Source: Arthrinium phaeospermum (taxonomy: Eukaryota; Ascomycota; Sordariomycetes; Amphisphaeriales; Apiosporaceae). Taken from it: DNA of 64,000 nucleotides. A program made the translations under genes and the position numbers. Under the pieces are notes generated by a model. It saw nothing but the letters and a program-made list of their open reading frames with translations. It made no database searches and was not told where the DNA came from. Shown piece by piece: positions 12,010 to 22,308 of this stretch (positions within the stretch are counted from its first letter, which is position 1; each line of letters starts with the position of its first letter). The DNA lies in NCBI GenBank assembly GCA_006503535.1, contig QYRS01000005.1, positions 2,170,001 to 2,234,000 on the forward strand. Direction: 5' to 3'.

Positions 12010-12601
12010 TGGCAGTAGTGGTAACTACATGTAATAGTACTACTAAGCAAGTAAATAACGTTGCGTCTACTACAGTAGCGTCTTGGGTTTAGTGGAGGGA
12101 AACCCCTATTTTTCTATTATGTGGCTGCAGGAACCAGCTCAACTTGCCGACTTGGTAATTGACAGTTTGGTTTGACAGTAAGCCCGCCTACCTTGGATGC
12201 CCAAAGAGATGTAGGGCGTTATAATTGGCTGTCAAAAGATGAACATGAACTTGTGCGGGGAAATGGAATGGCACATATACAGCCATGCATAAGACGTGCA
12301 GCTTGGACAAATCAGAAGCTGGGAAATGCATGGCATCTGCAGTGACAGTTATCTGGAAGCAACCGCAGATTCGCTTCTTTGGGGGATACAGAGAGTCGAA
12401 TCAGAGTTGATGGCGCACCACCACCATCATCACTGCACCGTTGAAAGGAGATGGGCATGGGAACTCCATATGGGGGCACAGAGAGGTATGACAATAAAAC
12501 CCCACCTAATCTCATTATGCTTCACGATCCCAAATCCACGTCTCGGGCTTGCCATCACTGCCGTATCCAAGAGCTGCAGTTTGGAGGATAGAGCAACGCT
12601 C

Positions 12602-14394
12602 ATGGCAGAAGCTGTGCTCGGGGGGTTTGGTGCCTCGTCAGCTATAGTCCAGATTCTCGGCAGCCTGATCGTTTCCACTCGTGAATTGCGGAAGGCCATC
12701 AAAGCCGCCAAAGCAGCCCCCAAAGAAATCAAGTATTTCTACAATGAAGCCTCAGTCTTTACTCTTCTCATCGACACGTTTCATGGCCTTGCAAAAGACT
12801 CACCGAAACCTGAAGGAAATAAGGCCCTGCGTAAGCGCAAGCGTCTGTTGAATGGCATAGAGCAGCAGTGTGCCGACGTGAAAGAGGGCGTAGAAGAGCT
12901 GGTCGTCAAGTTCAATAGGACTTACAGAGGGACTAGTGACACGCGGGCTATGACAGTATGGGCACGGGTACTCTGGGTAGTCAGGAGGCCCGACCTGGAG
13001 GAGTTACGGCTTCTAATGAACGACACGAAGATGTCATTGACTACGCTAACAGTCATGCTTAAATGGGAGGATGCAAAGCGAGGGAACGATAAGGAAAAAA
13101 TGTATGTCTGAACACTGTTCGAACTTGGCGGCCCCATTGACTGACCCATAACAGCCGCCGTCTGGAAGGACAGCTCGAGGAGGCAAGGGCGGCCTCTAGA
13201 CAGGCGAGGAAGGACTTACAGGAGCATATAGACAGACACCTGTATAGTCTGAACAACCGTCCTCAGGAGAGACTAGACGAGCATCTCGCCAGCACTAAAG
13301 GGGTTGAAAAGTTTGTCCTTAGAGCTTTGGAGAGAGAAGAAAAGGAGCGGGAGAGAGCAAGACGGGAGCAGAGGGCGCCGCCTCACGCGCGTACGACTTC
13401 AAACGCGAAAGAACGTGGGGGGATGCCACCATCTCCTCCGCCAGATGGCCCAAGCGAACTTGGCATCAGATCTCCAAGACCTCAAGATCCTAGCCCAGTG
13501 CCTCCTTTATGGGAATATGGAGAGGGTGCCTACATAGTCGGCCCTAGTCCGATATACGTTCCACCAGCAGCGGATGAAGTACCTCCACGTGAGTCGGTCG
13601 AAGAGGCAACACCTCGAAATGCTTCACCCATATTACAGGAAATACAGCAACGTTCGCCTCTGCCACCGCCGTCTCCTCCTACAGTCCTATCAGGCAACGA
13701 TGTGCTTCCGGGCAAGTCAATTGAAGAAATACGGCCTCGAGGACCTCCAAGCCCTCCACCTGAAGAAGAACGGCAGCACTCGCCTTCAGCGCCATCTATT
13801 GCCCTCCAACTGGCCGAAGATCTACTTCGAGATCAGCGAGTGGAAGAGGCGCGGCCGCCGGAACCCCCCTCGGGCACATCGATCGAAGTGGAACGACGTA
13901 AATCGCCTGTACCGTCACCTAAACCTCCCCCACCAGCATCCTCACGCCGCAGGAGACCCCGTCGCGGCGTGATCTCAGAAGAAAGGGGCCGTCGGCCCAC
14001 GGATGCCAAGAATTATATTACCAACACCACGACACGCAACGTGTCACCACCGAGGACTCAATCGAAAGGGGAGGAGGAGCAGCCACAGGGGAGATCAATG
14101 AGACTAGCCAGAGACCAGAGACTGTGGGGATCCCAGACACGTGCGAAGAAGGGAAGGTGGCAGGCCCATGTGGAGGATGCACCGCCGAGCCCGCCGCAGG
14201 AAGAGACGAGTTGGGGGCCAGCTTTGAAGGAGGACCGGCCACGGAGCTCGAGAAGCCGTAAGGGGCGAAAGGGGGACTCTTCGTCATCACCTCCCAAGAA
14301 CGAGAGGACTGGTCGGGGTGGCCAACGGAATGGAGACGAGGAGCGTAAAACTAGTCGTGATGGGAATGCTGGAAGCAGTTGGTGGCAGATCTAG
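12602..14394 (+). CDS. SesA/HeLo-like N-terminal domain protein with proline-rich tail (paralogue 1)
   Basis: There are two exons, 12602-13101 and 13155-14394, with an intron of GTATGT...CTGAC...CAG. The product is 579 residues. Residues 1 to about 185 form a helical domain starting MAEAVLGGFGASSAIVQILG, the usual opening of fungal STAND/NLR N-terminal (SesA/HeLo-like) domains. It shares the pattern AP-x-[ED]-[IV]-x3-F-x-NE...FH and a later W-x-R...LR-x2-L block with the gene at 15075. A charged coiled-coil-like region (about residues 167-245, many Arg/Glu) follows. Then comes a long disordered Pro/Arg/Ser tail with three imperfect repeats of about 40 residues starting near residues 309, 350 and 391 ([SR]-[VI]-EE-x-[RT]-P...SP-x-P). 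No P-loop, NACHT or WD40 is present. In-frame ATGs exist upstream (for example 12410), but 12602 fits the domain start. By family knowledge such domains act in incompatibility or regulated cell death. The role here is inferred. Confidence 0.75.
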
Positions 14395-14657
14395 ATTACG
14401 GTGGACTTCATAGTTCGACCCCTTTTCAGCCTATATCGTCTACACCGTTACTGTAGGTAAAACAATAAACAAGACCACATGACATTCATTGCTTCCAATT
14501 CATCTGCCCTGTAATCAGCAAGTCAAATGCACTGCATTTCTGGTCACAAAGGCATGTAAATGCAGCTCGGTCACAGTCCACGTCCCCATTGGACTTCCCC
14601 AATCAAACCATGGAGGATATTACTCGAAGCTTCTCTCTATTGGTATCGACCAAGAGG

Positions 14658-14684
14658 CCCCCCCCCCCCCCCCCCCCCCCCCCC
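14658..14684 (+). repeat. uninterrupted run of 27 C
   Basis: Twenty-seven consecutive cytosines lie between the two SesA-like paralogues. Long C/G homopolymers are rare in fungal DNA and are error-prone both in replication and in sequencing, so the exact length is unreliable. The run could fold as an i-motif, or as a G-quadruplex on the other strand. Confidence 0.9.
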
Positions 14685-15074
14685 GCATTCCCGGCACATC
14701 ATGATGCAGCGTGCCGCAACGAGCAAATCGTGAGCGGTGCTCTGCCCTGATACGACATTGGCGTAGCCGATTAGCACGTATTCGGCTGCATGGTGAATGC
14801 AGTTGGTTGCCGCCGCGCAAGAACGTTGCATTCCGGCTGTCGTAGATGGATGCCAATACCGTCCACATCAACATGACGTTTTGCAAGGCGTTCTTCTCAG
14901 GCCGCAATGGGGTATGCTTTCTACTTGGGTCGTCATTTGAGGAAGATACAAAACCTGCGTGAGGTGGCTGCGATTGTTTTCGGGTTGGGGCAAACCGCGT
15001 GTTCTGTCCTCTAATCAAGGCCGTCGTTGGATTCGATATAGTTCCCTACTAGAGTCGACAAGGTCTTTGGCACA

Positions 15075-16380
15075 ATGGACCCCTTCTCGGGTGTGACTGC
15101 CCTCGTGCCTATTGCCCTTATGCTGTTTAATGCAGGTCATAAGCTAAAGGGGTTTCTTCGAGAACTCCGCACTGCTCCTGAAGATGTTCATCATTTCATG
15201 AACGAAATGATATTCTACTCGAAATTCCTCGAAAAGTTTCACAACACGATACATGAATCAGGCCATAGTCTTCAGCCCGACGAAGACGCTGAACGCCAGG
15301 AGCTGGTGGAGCATGTTGTTGACCAGGCCACAGTTGTGATGAAGGGGGTCGAAGTTATCATCCCCATATTCGAAGCTGTGCATGCCGATAAGAACTTGTC
15401 TTCGACCAGCTTCATGACACGGTTAAAATGGTACTCGAAGAAATCAGAAGTTGCCCATCTAAGACGATGCCTATCAGAAGCCAAAGCGACTGCCCAGCTA
15501 CTTCTAAGCATGTTCAATTACGACTTGAGCCAGAGAAATAGCCCCAATTTGCAAACAATACTGAGACCAAACCAGCTCCCGCGGAGTTCGTAAGTGGAAA
15601 GGCAGTCCAGTATTAAAGCCGCTATTTGCTAACCCGTGTACGTGTAGAACCAGGCAACGAGTTCTGCCAGAGAATCGACCACGGCTACAAATTGGTTCCT
15701 CGGCGGTGCATCTGTTACCTGCAGATACTGGACATGTGTCGGAAACGGGTTCGACAACCGGGGATGATCGTCATGATCCCATAGCGAAAATAGAGAAATC
15801 AAAAACAGCCAAAAGATCTACACGGAAGCAAATACTGGGTTGGCTGGGGGTGCAGCAACAAGACGACAAGAAAGGGGAACATGAAGAGTCCGATGATGAT
15901 GACGCTGTTTGGCATCGAAGTCACGGCCAGTATAGGGACAGGTATGCCGTCCACATAAGGCTTCCACCCAAGCCCCTTTTTATCGAGGCTGACTGCTACA
16001 ATCGACCCAGCTCGCCCGCTCCCAGTACTAGCGCGTCGAGTACCCTCGAGTCTTCAGCCGACGAAGATGGCACTCGACAAAAACCACCAGAAGGCCGGCC
16101 GGGCTTAGCCAGCCGATTGAAAAATGCGATTCGCAGCAGCCAAGGCCGGCGCAGGTCCCGGCCGACGAGGTCACCTTCGGAATCCACGAGCTCATTGGAC
16201 TCCGACGCGTCTCTCAGCAGCGCGGCGAGGACATCATCGGTCAGATCGGCTGTAAATCGGGATTCGAGACAGCGGCCCTCGCGTCTGCGCACCAATTGGC
16301 CCTTCCGTCAAAGACAGTCTCAAAAAGTAAACAAGTCTCATAGCTCATTCGACTTTTATGCGTCGGATAGCAGTATTTGA
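15075..16380 (+). CDS. SesA/HeLo-like N-terminal domain protein (paralogue 2)
   Basis: There are two exons, 15075-15589 and 15648-16380, with an intron GTAAGT...GCTAAC...TAG. The product is 415 residues. The first 165 or so residues (MDPFSGVTALVPIALMLFNA...) form a helical domain clearly related to that of the gene ending at 14394. It has the same APEDVHHF-type motif followed by NE...F...FH, and the same R-x2-W...LR-x2-L...M near its end. The rest is low-complexity: acidic (a DDDD run), then Ser/Arg-rich, ending in an aromatic short tail (SSFDFYASDSSI). There is no NTPase or repeat domain. The genes lie 680 bp apart on the same strand with an intron at the equivalent place after the helical domain, which supports tandem duplication. 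I see no HET-s or PP-type amyloid motif in the tail. Confidence 0.75.
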
Positions 16381-17429
16381 GCCCCCTTGCTTGGGGAAGA
16401 ATCCAAAAATGATTGAACGAGCATGGGCTGGCTCATTGGCTTCATTTCAATTGCCGACGGACTCACGGATTTAGGGACACCAACGGGCTTACCAGATCAT
16501 GACCGGCATTAATTTGTACCGGCCTATAAAATGGCCACTTGAATCCCAACCCTAGCACTAGGTTACCCTTCAATGCCTTAAGTGTACGCACGTATCCAAA
16601 ATATAGTGAGCTTTGGCATTAGATATTCAAAATACCTCTAAGCAGTAAGCTCTGCTTTAATGTGGCGGTATGAATCATTATGGACCTTGACAGCACAGCA
16701 AGTGTAGTGCTTGTGCTGTCAGGTCCCCAATTCATGCTGGCGACCATCCAATGAAGCCTTAGCGGCACCTGGCAAATCTCGAATAGCGTAGCGAACCGCC
16801 GCTATTTCACTAATACCTCTGGTGATCCCTGTCCCCGCTGCACGCCGAGGTCAATTGGCTTTTCTCTCTGCAAGTAATCTTTACCTATCAGCCCCCAACC
16901 CCTGGCCCGGCCCATCCAATTAGGGAAATTTGGGGCCTCGATAGCCTATCAGCCGGGGGGTCGACTGGAAATTGTTGTATATTTGTTGTTTATTATTGTC
17001 CTTTTTTCATTGCGGCTTTCCGCTAATACTCCAGCTCTTGCTGTCCTTCTCTGCTTCCCCATTTCACCAAGCCCCCCAATTGTACATAATACCATAGACC
17101 TTGGTGCGGAATCCTTCTTTTTCGTCAGACGCGCATTGGGTTGCCCGTCGTCCATTCCTTCTCCTTGCATCTTTTCGGAGCATTGCGCCACTTGGCTTTT
17201 ACACGGGAGAAAAAACAGAGCCAAAAAATGTCGGGCAGATACTCCCTGCGCGAGACCCCTCGGTATGTAACACAACCTTTTGGATTTGACTTCTGGGTTG
17301 GCACGAATACGAAAAACGCTTAATTGTGCACGGAGAACGTCAATTGAGGTGATAGGTTTCGAACCGTTGCAGCTGTAGTGCAGCGGGCTCTCGTTTCGTG
17401 CAAACCTATTTTTTCCCGAAGTTGCGGTG
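16381..17429. other. intergenic region and ERG4 promoter
   Basis: No gene is seen here. The stretch carries a CCAAT-type site near 16914 and CT-rich patches around 17030-17190, consistent with the promoter of the sterol reductase gene. Open frames of 60-108 codons on both strands have no recognisable content. Confidence 0.5.
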
Positions 17430-17565
17430 ATGTGGCTCCATTATGGCCTGGAAGCAGCCAAGCTATGGGCAAAACCCACGGCACCGGGCCATAAACCAAA
17501 CATCGGGTTCTTGTCGCACAGAGGATTCAAGACGTGCAGCGGCTGACGGGAAATACAATGAATAG
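17430..17565 (+). promoter_or_regulatory. upstream ORFs in the presumed ERG4 leader
   Basis: Three upstream ATGs precede the ERG4 start. The uORFs are 17430-17546 (38 codons), 17443-17565 (40 codons) and 17465-17494 (9 codons). The second is in another frame and its stop lies past the main ATG at 17558, so ribosomes that translate it would bypass that start. Whether they are in the mRNA depends on the transcription start, which the sequence does not show. Confidence 0.4.
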
Positions 17566-17839
17566 CAAGAAGGAGTTGTTCGAAGGCATGGTCCAAACCC
17601 CCGGCCGCCGGGTCTCGGGGCGCAAGTCCAACAAGTTCCCCTCGGTCGAATCCGACGATGGCGACTCCAGCTCCGCCGCCGAAACCACAAAGTCCACGGC
17701 CGCCGCCACCGCCAGCAAGAGGCCGGTGCGACGCCGCGGCACCAGCAAGTTCGCCGAGAACCTGAGCGAGGACGACGAGCCGTCGAGGTTGATGGAGGAG
17801 TTCAGCCCCGTGCCGGACGACAAGCTGTCTAGCATGCTG

Positions 17840-17871
<32 letters not shown>

Positions 17872-19350
17872 GGCCAGCAGCGAGAAACCCCAAAACGGCA
17901 ATGGCAACGCCGGCGCTAAGGTTGTCGACGGATGGGCCGAGGGCCAGGACCCCAAGGTCGACTACTCGGGCGAGAAGGAGTTTGGCGGCAGCCTGGGTAC
18001 CCTGTGCCTCATGATCGGTTTCCCGGCGCTCATGTACTACATGTGGATCGGTTCTACATACTACGACGGCAAGCTGCCTCTGCCTGCCGAGGGCGAGTCC
18101 GTGGTCGACTTCTTCAAGCACATGGGCGACCTCATCTACACCGGTGCCTTCCCTCACTTCCGGGCTTGGCAGATCTACTGGACATACTACGTTTTCGAGG
18201 CGGCCTGCTACCTGTGGATGCCCGGCTTCTGGGCCTACGGCAAGCCCCTCCCCCACGAGGGCGGCAAGCAGCTCCCCTACTACTGCTCGGCCTACACCAG
18301 CTTCTACTTCACCATCCTGGTCATGGGAGCTCTGCACTTCTCTGGCTACTTCCGCATCTACACGTTCCTTGACGAGTTCGGCCCCATCATGTCGGTGGCC
18401 ATCCTGTCCGGCTTCCTCTGCTCCTTCGTCGCCTACTTCTCCGCCCTCTGGCGCGGGGCCCAGCACCGCATGACGGGCTCCCCCATCTACGACTTCTTCA
18501 TGGGCGCCGAGCTGAACCCGCGCATGTTCGGCATTCTCGACTTCAAGATGTTCTACGAGGTCCGCATCCCCTGGTTCATCCTGTTCGGCCTGAGCGTCGC
18601 CGCCGCCGGCCGCCAGTACGAGCAGTACGGCTACGTGTCGGGCGAGGTGCTGTTCCTGGTCATGGCGCACTACCTCTACGCCAACGCGTGCGGCAAGGGC
18701 GAGCACCTGATCGTGACGACCTGGGACATGTACTACGAGAAGTGGGGCTTCATGCTCATCTTCTGGAACATGGCCGGCGTGCCTCTGTCGTACTGCCACT
18801 GCACCCTCTACCTGGCCAACCACCCGCCGGCCGAGTACGCCTGGAACAAGTACGCCCTCGCCTTCCTCTTCGTCTCGTACCTGGGCGTCTACTACGTCTG
18901 GGACACGTGCAACGGCCAGAAGAACTCGTTCCGCATGATGGAGCGCGGCACCTTTGTCAAGCGCAGCACCTTCCCCCAGCTGCCCTGGCAGGAGATCAAG
19001 AACCCGAAGGTCATCGAGACGGACTGCGGCGACCGCCTGCTCTGCTCCGGCTGGTACGGCCTCGCCCGCAAGGTCCACTACACCTGCGACGCCTACTTCG
19101 CCATCACCTGGGGCCTCGTCACCGGCTTCAGCAGCCCCTTCCCCTGGTTCTACCCCGTCTTCTTCTGCGGCATGATCGCCCACCGCGCCATGCGCGACAT
19201 CCAGCGCTGCCGCACCAAGTACGGCGCCGCCTGGGAGGAGTACGAGCGACAGGTCCCGTACCTGTTCATTCCCGTAAGTTTGAAAACAAACAAACCTTTC
19301 ACTATTCAGAAATAACCAGAACTAACCATATTTCACAGTACGTCTTCTAA
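17558..19350 (+). CDS. erg4: delta(24(24(1)))-sterol reductase, last step of ergosterol synthesis
   Basis: There are two exons, 17558-19273 and 19339-19350. A 65 bp intron (GTAAGT...actaac...CAG) leaves only the last four codons (Tyr-Val-Phe-stop) in exon 2. The product is 575 residues and belongs to the ERG4/ERG24 integral-membrane reductase family. It begins with a polar, low-complexity extension of about 130 residues that includes an Asn-Gly run. Many membrane segments follow, then the conserved block [19 protein letters not shown] and a later [15 protein letters not shown], an NADPH/sterol-site signature of the family. The C-terminus YEEY-type/YLFIPYVF is typical. The enzyme reduces the C24(28) double bond of ergosta-tetraenol to give ergosterol in the endoplasmic reticulum. 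The gene is convergent with the V-ATPase gene. There are no frame breaks, and confidence is high because of the very strong family match. Confidence 0.96.
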
Positions 19351-20653
19351 ACTCGAAAGAGAAAAAGGGGAGACGACAAGAACCTGGAGCAGTTGCTGCA
19401 ATGGCGACTTCAAACATGTCATGTTTTAGGATACGTATGTATACTGGCTTCTCTCTCTAGGAGCAACACCCATCGGCAGGTAGTAAGTAGCGAGTCAATG
19501 AGGACCCCAGCTATTGCTTGCCCGGGAAGAGGAACAAAATTCTCTTTCCTCCAAAAAACAAAAATCTTCACTTCGCTTCATTGTCTATACTTGGAACAGA
19601 ACATAATTTGTCCGCAATTTACAACCCCCTTTAATAGTCCCAAAGGCGACCGGACGGGCGTGAGAGGAAAAAGACAAAGACAAAAGGGGTAGTAATAATG
19701 ACCGGGAGGCCGCGTTGGGCACACATGGAACGAACAACAAACATCTTGTTGTTGATCGTGGTCCTGCGAGAAAGTGCTGGCCGACCTATTCAGTTAGGCA
19801 GTCAACTGATGCGGCATACGATGAACGTAATTAATATAAAAGAAATCCAAACAAACCATCTCGTCTGCAACGTGTTTTCTGCATTTCCAAGCTCCATGTA
19901 GAGCAATCATGGTCTGGGTGTTTTGTGAACAAGGCCGAGATATATCTTCCGAGGACAGCAGGCATATGCAGGGACGTTGAAGTCTGATCTACTAGGTTCG
20001 CATAAGTATACCGACGGCTGCCCAGTTAAGGTATTTCTTGTATAGGCCTATGTCGTACAAAGACATGATTGGCGGAGCTCATACTTTCCATAAGCTCTTC
20101 AAGTAACGAATCATATTGGATCACCGCATCAAGTTGGTCCTCGAGAACCTTCAGCTGTACGTAAACATGGTATCACAGAGATTAAGGCGGGCCTGAGACA
20201 GCGCAAACTTCAAGGGAAACAGTTCAATTACCAGCCTAACGTACAAACCTTTCCCCATCCAAGCGTTCTATGATGAGAAACCGATCCGAAGTGGTAACAC
20301 AATATGCAGCAACAACAGTAATACATATGAGCTTTTACTCATCACCACGGCACACCTAAACACCCTTCCGTCTTTCCCGCAGCATCGCACACTTAAGAGA
20401 CGGCTTAGCAGCCGCTCCTAACCTTCCACCCCCTTTATCGTAATATATTCTGGAAATCTGTTTCCGGGATGATTCAGTCCCAGACTTCCTTTTTTGCTGT
20501 TCGCATCGATTTCCTCGAGGGCGTTGAAAGCTCTTTGTCATCGTAGGTACAACTTGTCGGGATCAAGCGCTTCTTTCCTCTCGAGACATCGTGCTTGCCG
20601 CGGTGCAACTTAGATTACACTCCCGACATTGTTGAGGCAAGTCCTCGTCGCGC
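19351..20653. other. intergenic between convergent genes
   Basis: This 1.3 kb carries the 3' regions of ERG4 and the V-ATPase gene. A minus-strand open segment at 20026-20154 (42 codons, rich in Leu/Glu/Asp, after a good acceptor TTTACGTACAG) looks like the end of a small coiled-coil protein. I could not assemble a convincing upstream exon, so it is reported only as an observation. Confidence 0.45.
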
Positions 20654-21547
20654 TTAGCAGCTGGCGTCGAGGGTGGCCTTGGAGTTCATGAGAAGGGCAA
20701 CAATGAGACCGTAAAGACCCAGGACTTCGGCGAAAATGAGAATCAAGATCATGCCGACGAAGAGACGGGGCTGCTGAGCGGTTCCGCGGACACCAGCGTC
20801 ACCAACAATACCAATGGCGAAACCCGCAGCCATACCGGAGAGACCGACGGCGAGACCGGCGCCGAGTTGGACGAAACCAGTGTAGAGGGAAAGCTCCTGC
20901 TTAAGACCGTCCGAGATCAGGACGGAGACGACCAGACCGTAGATACCAATGATACCAGCCATAATGACGGGAACAATGTCTGGAGGTTGAGAGTCAGCGA
21001 TGAAACGAACGACGATGCTAGATGGATTCCGGGACGAGGGATTTCGTACTCTTGACGATCAGGTCAGGTCGGAGAACACCCATGGCGGCGATACCGACAC
21101 CAGACTTGGCGGTACCGTAGGCGGCACCCAGGCAGGTGAAGACGATAGCGGCCGTGCAACCCATCGCACCGAAGAACGGCTATATGAAACAACATGTTAG
21201 CCAGTCAAGTTTCGTGTTGATGCTGCGAGCCCCTGTGAGCCCCCGAGGCTTTTTCCTGATCGATGGGGCGTCGTCGGGAGAAGGAGCTTCGATGGCTCGG
21301 GACGTGTCGTGAAGAGCGAGCGAATACTAACCGCGTAGACAGGGCTAAAGGGCGACCATAGTTAGCAAACAAGCTCAGAGGTGATGAATAGAGAGATGGA
21401 AGGGGCGTTGGCAGGCCTCATGGCGATACTGGGAGCTCGAGGGAATGGAGCTCGAAGCTCGGCAGCAGGGCCAGCCATGGGCGAAAAAGGCGCGAATGGA
21501 TCGATTACGTACCATGCCTCAGAGAAGGTTACGGCTCCCGACGACAT
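20654..21547 (-). CDS. vma3: V-type ATPase proteolipid subunit c
   Basis: Four exons on the minus strand: 21547-21513, 21344-21332, 21179-21050 and 20979-20654. The introns are 168, 152 and 70 bp, and the second exon is only 13 nt. The spliced product is 167 residues, close to the usual 160-161. It carries the family's four hairpin-forming membrane helices: [19 protein letters not shown], then [14 protein letters not shown], then the [20 protein letters not shown] helix and the last helix with [12 protein letters not shown]. Its glutamate (about residue 143) is the proton-carrying residue. The subunit forms the rotor ring of the vacuolar proton pump. All splice junctions keep phase, and the resulting protein is contiguous across the family's conserved positions. 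The gene is divergent from snu13 over 761 bp. Confidence 0.96.
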
Positions 21548-22308
21548 CTTGAGGAGTGTGGCGGGTGTGTGAATTGGATGAAGAAATGGAAGAAGAGGAA
21601 TGGAAAAGAGAAGGACTGGCTTCGCGACAACAAGTAAACCGGGGAGGTGGAAGAGATGAGTGGTTTGGTTGGTTGATGGGGAGTTTTTGTTGTTGTAGGT
21701 AGCTTCGACTGAAGGCGAGTTGCGGCTTGTGCTGGAGAGCAGAGGTCAAGTGTTCCAAATGCTGTTGCTCTGGCTAGCCACTGGCACTGGCTCTGCTTTG
21801 CTCTGTTCCAAGGCCCCCGGGCAAGGTCAGTCTGCAGCTTTGATTGGGCCGAAGGGGCTTTCGCTCGAGTCATTATGTCAGCCCGTGGAGCCCGTGGAGC
21901 TTTTCGGTGGCCCGGAGAAATACTAGGCCGACTCTTAGCGGGAGTCCTCTGCAAGGCCCAAGAGCCAGGCCAGCAACTTGATGCAGCACTAGCGGTACTC
22001 TCCACTCACTTGTCACCAGCCCCAACAGTACTAGTCAGCCTCGCGACAGCACAGCGCACAGCCACAAAGATACGGCAGGCTCCACCTCCGATTGCTGGAA
22101 GCTTTATCATTTGGCGTAAATAATTTTTTTCCCTGTCGCGAAGAAAAAGTTGCGATTCCTCGTCTCCAACGAACATTTCCACGTCTCTCAAACCCCTTCT
22201 TTTTTTCCCGTGCAATTCCTACAGGGCGAGCAATCGCAAGGAACCCTGACGATATACTTGTCCAGCGCTTCGGTCTATTCATCTCATCCGAACCCAAGTC
22301 CCATCAAC
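21548..22308. promoter_or_regulatory. shared promoter region of vma3 and snu13
   Basis: The 761 bp lie between divergent start codons. Next to vma3 the plus strand is purine-rich (GAAGAAATGGAAGAAGAGGA near 21579), that is CT-rich in the vma3 sense. Towards snu13 there are T/C-rich runs (CCCCTTCTTTTTTTCCCG near 22192). Short direct repeats such as GCCCGTGGAGCCCGTGGAGC occur near 21881. No further gene is seen. Confidence 0.5.

Noticed and set aside
15706..16380. HET-s or PP-type prion-forming motif in the tail of paralogue 2
   Set aside because: The tail is Ser/Arg-rich and shows neither the paired repeats with spaced Asn/Gly nor a known amyloid signature.
17345..17420. tRNA-like T-arm (GGTTTCGAACC)
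   Set aside because: The stem does not pair around the loop and there is no matching acceptor or D-arm at tRNA spacing on either strand.
17441..19183. 580-codon open frame antisense to ERG4
   Set aside because: Shadow of a GC-rich third-position gene. ERG4 on the plus strand is unmistakable.
20356..20541. 61-codon minus-strand frame starting MTKSFQRPRG as exon 1 for the 20026-20154 segment
   Set aside because: No donor/acceptor pair joins the two in phase without a stop.
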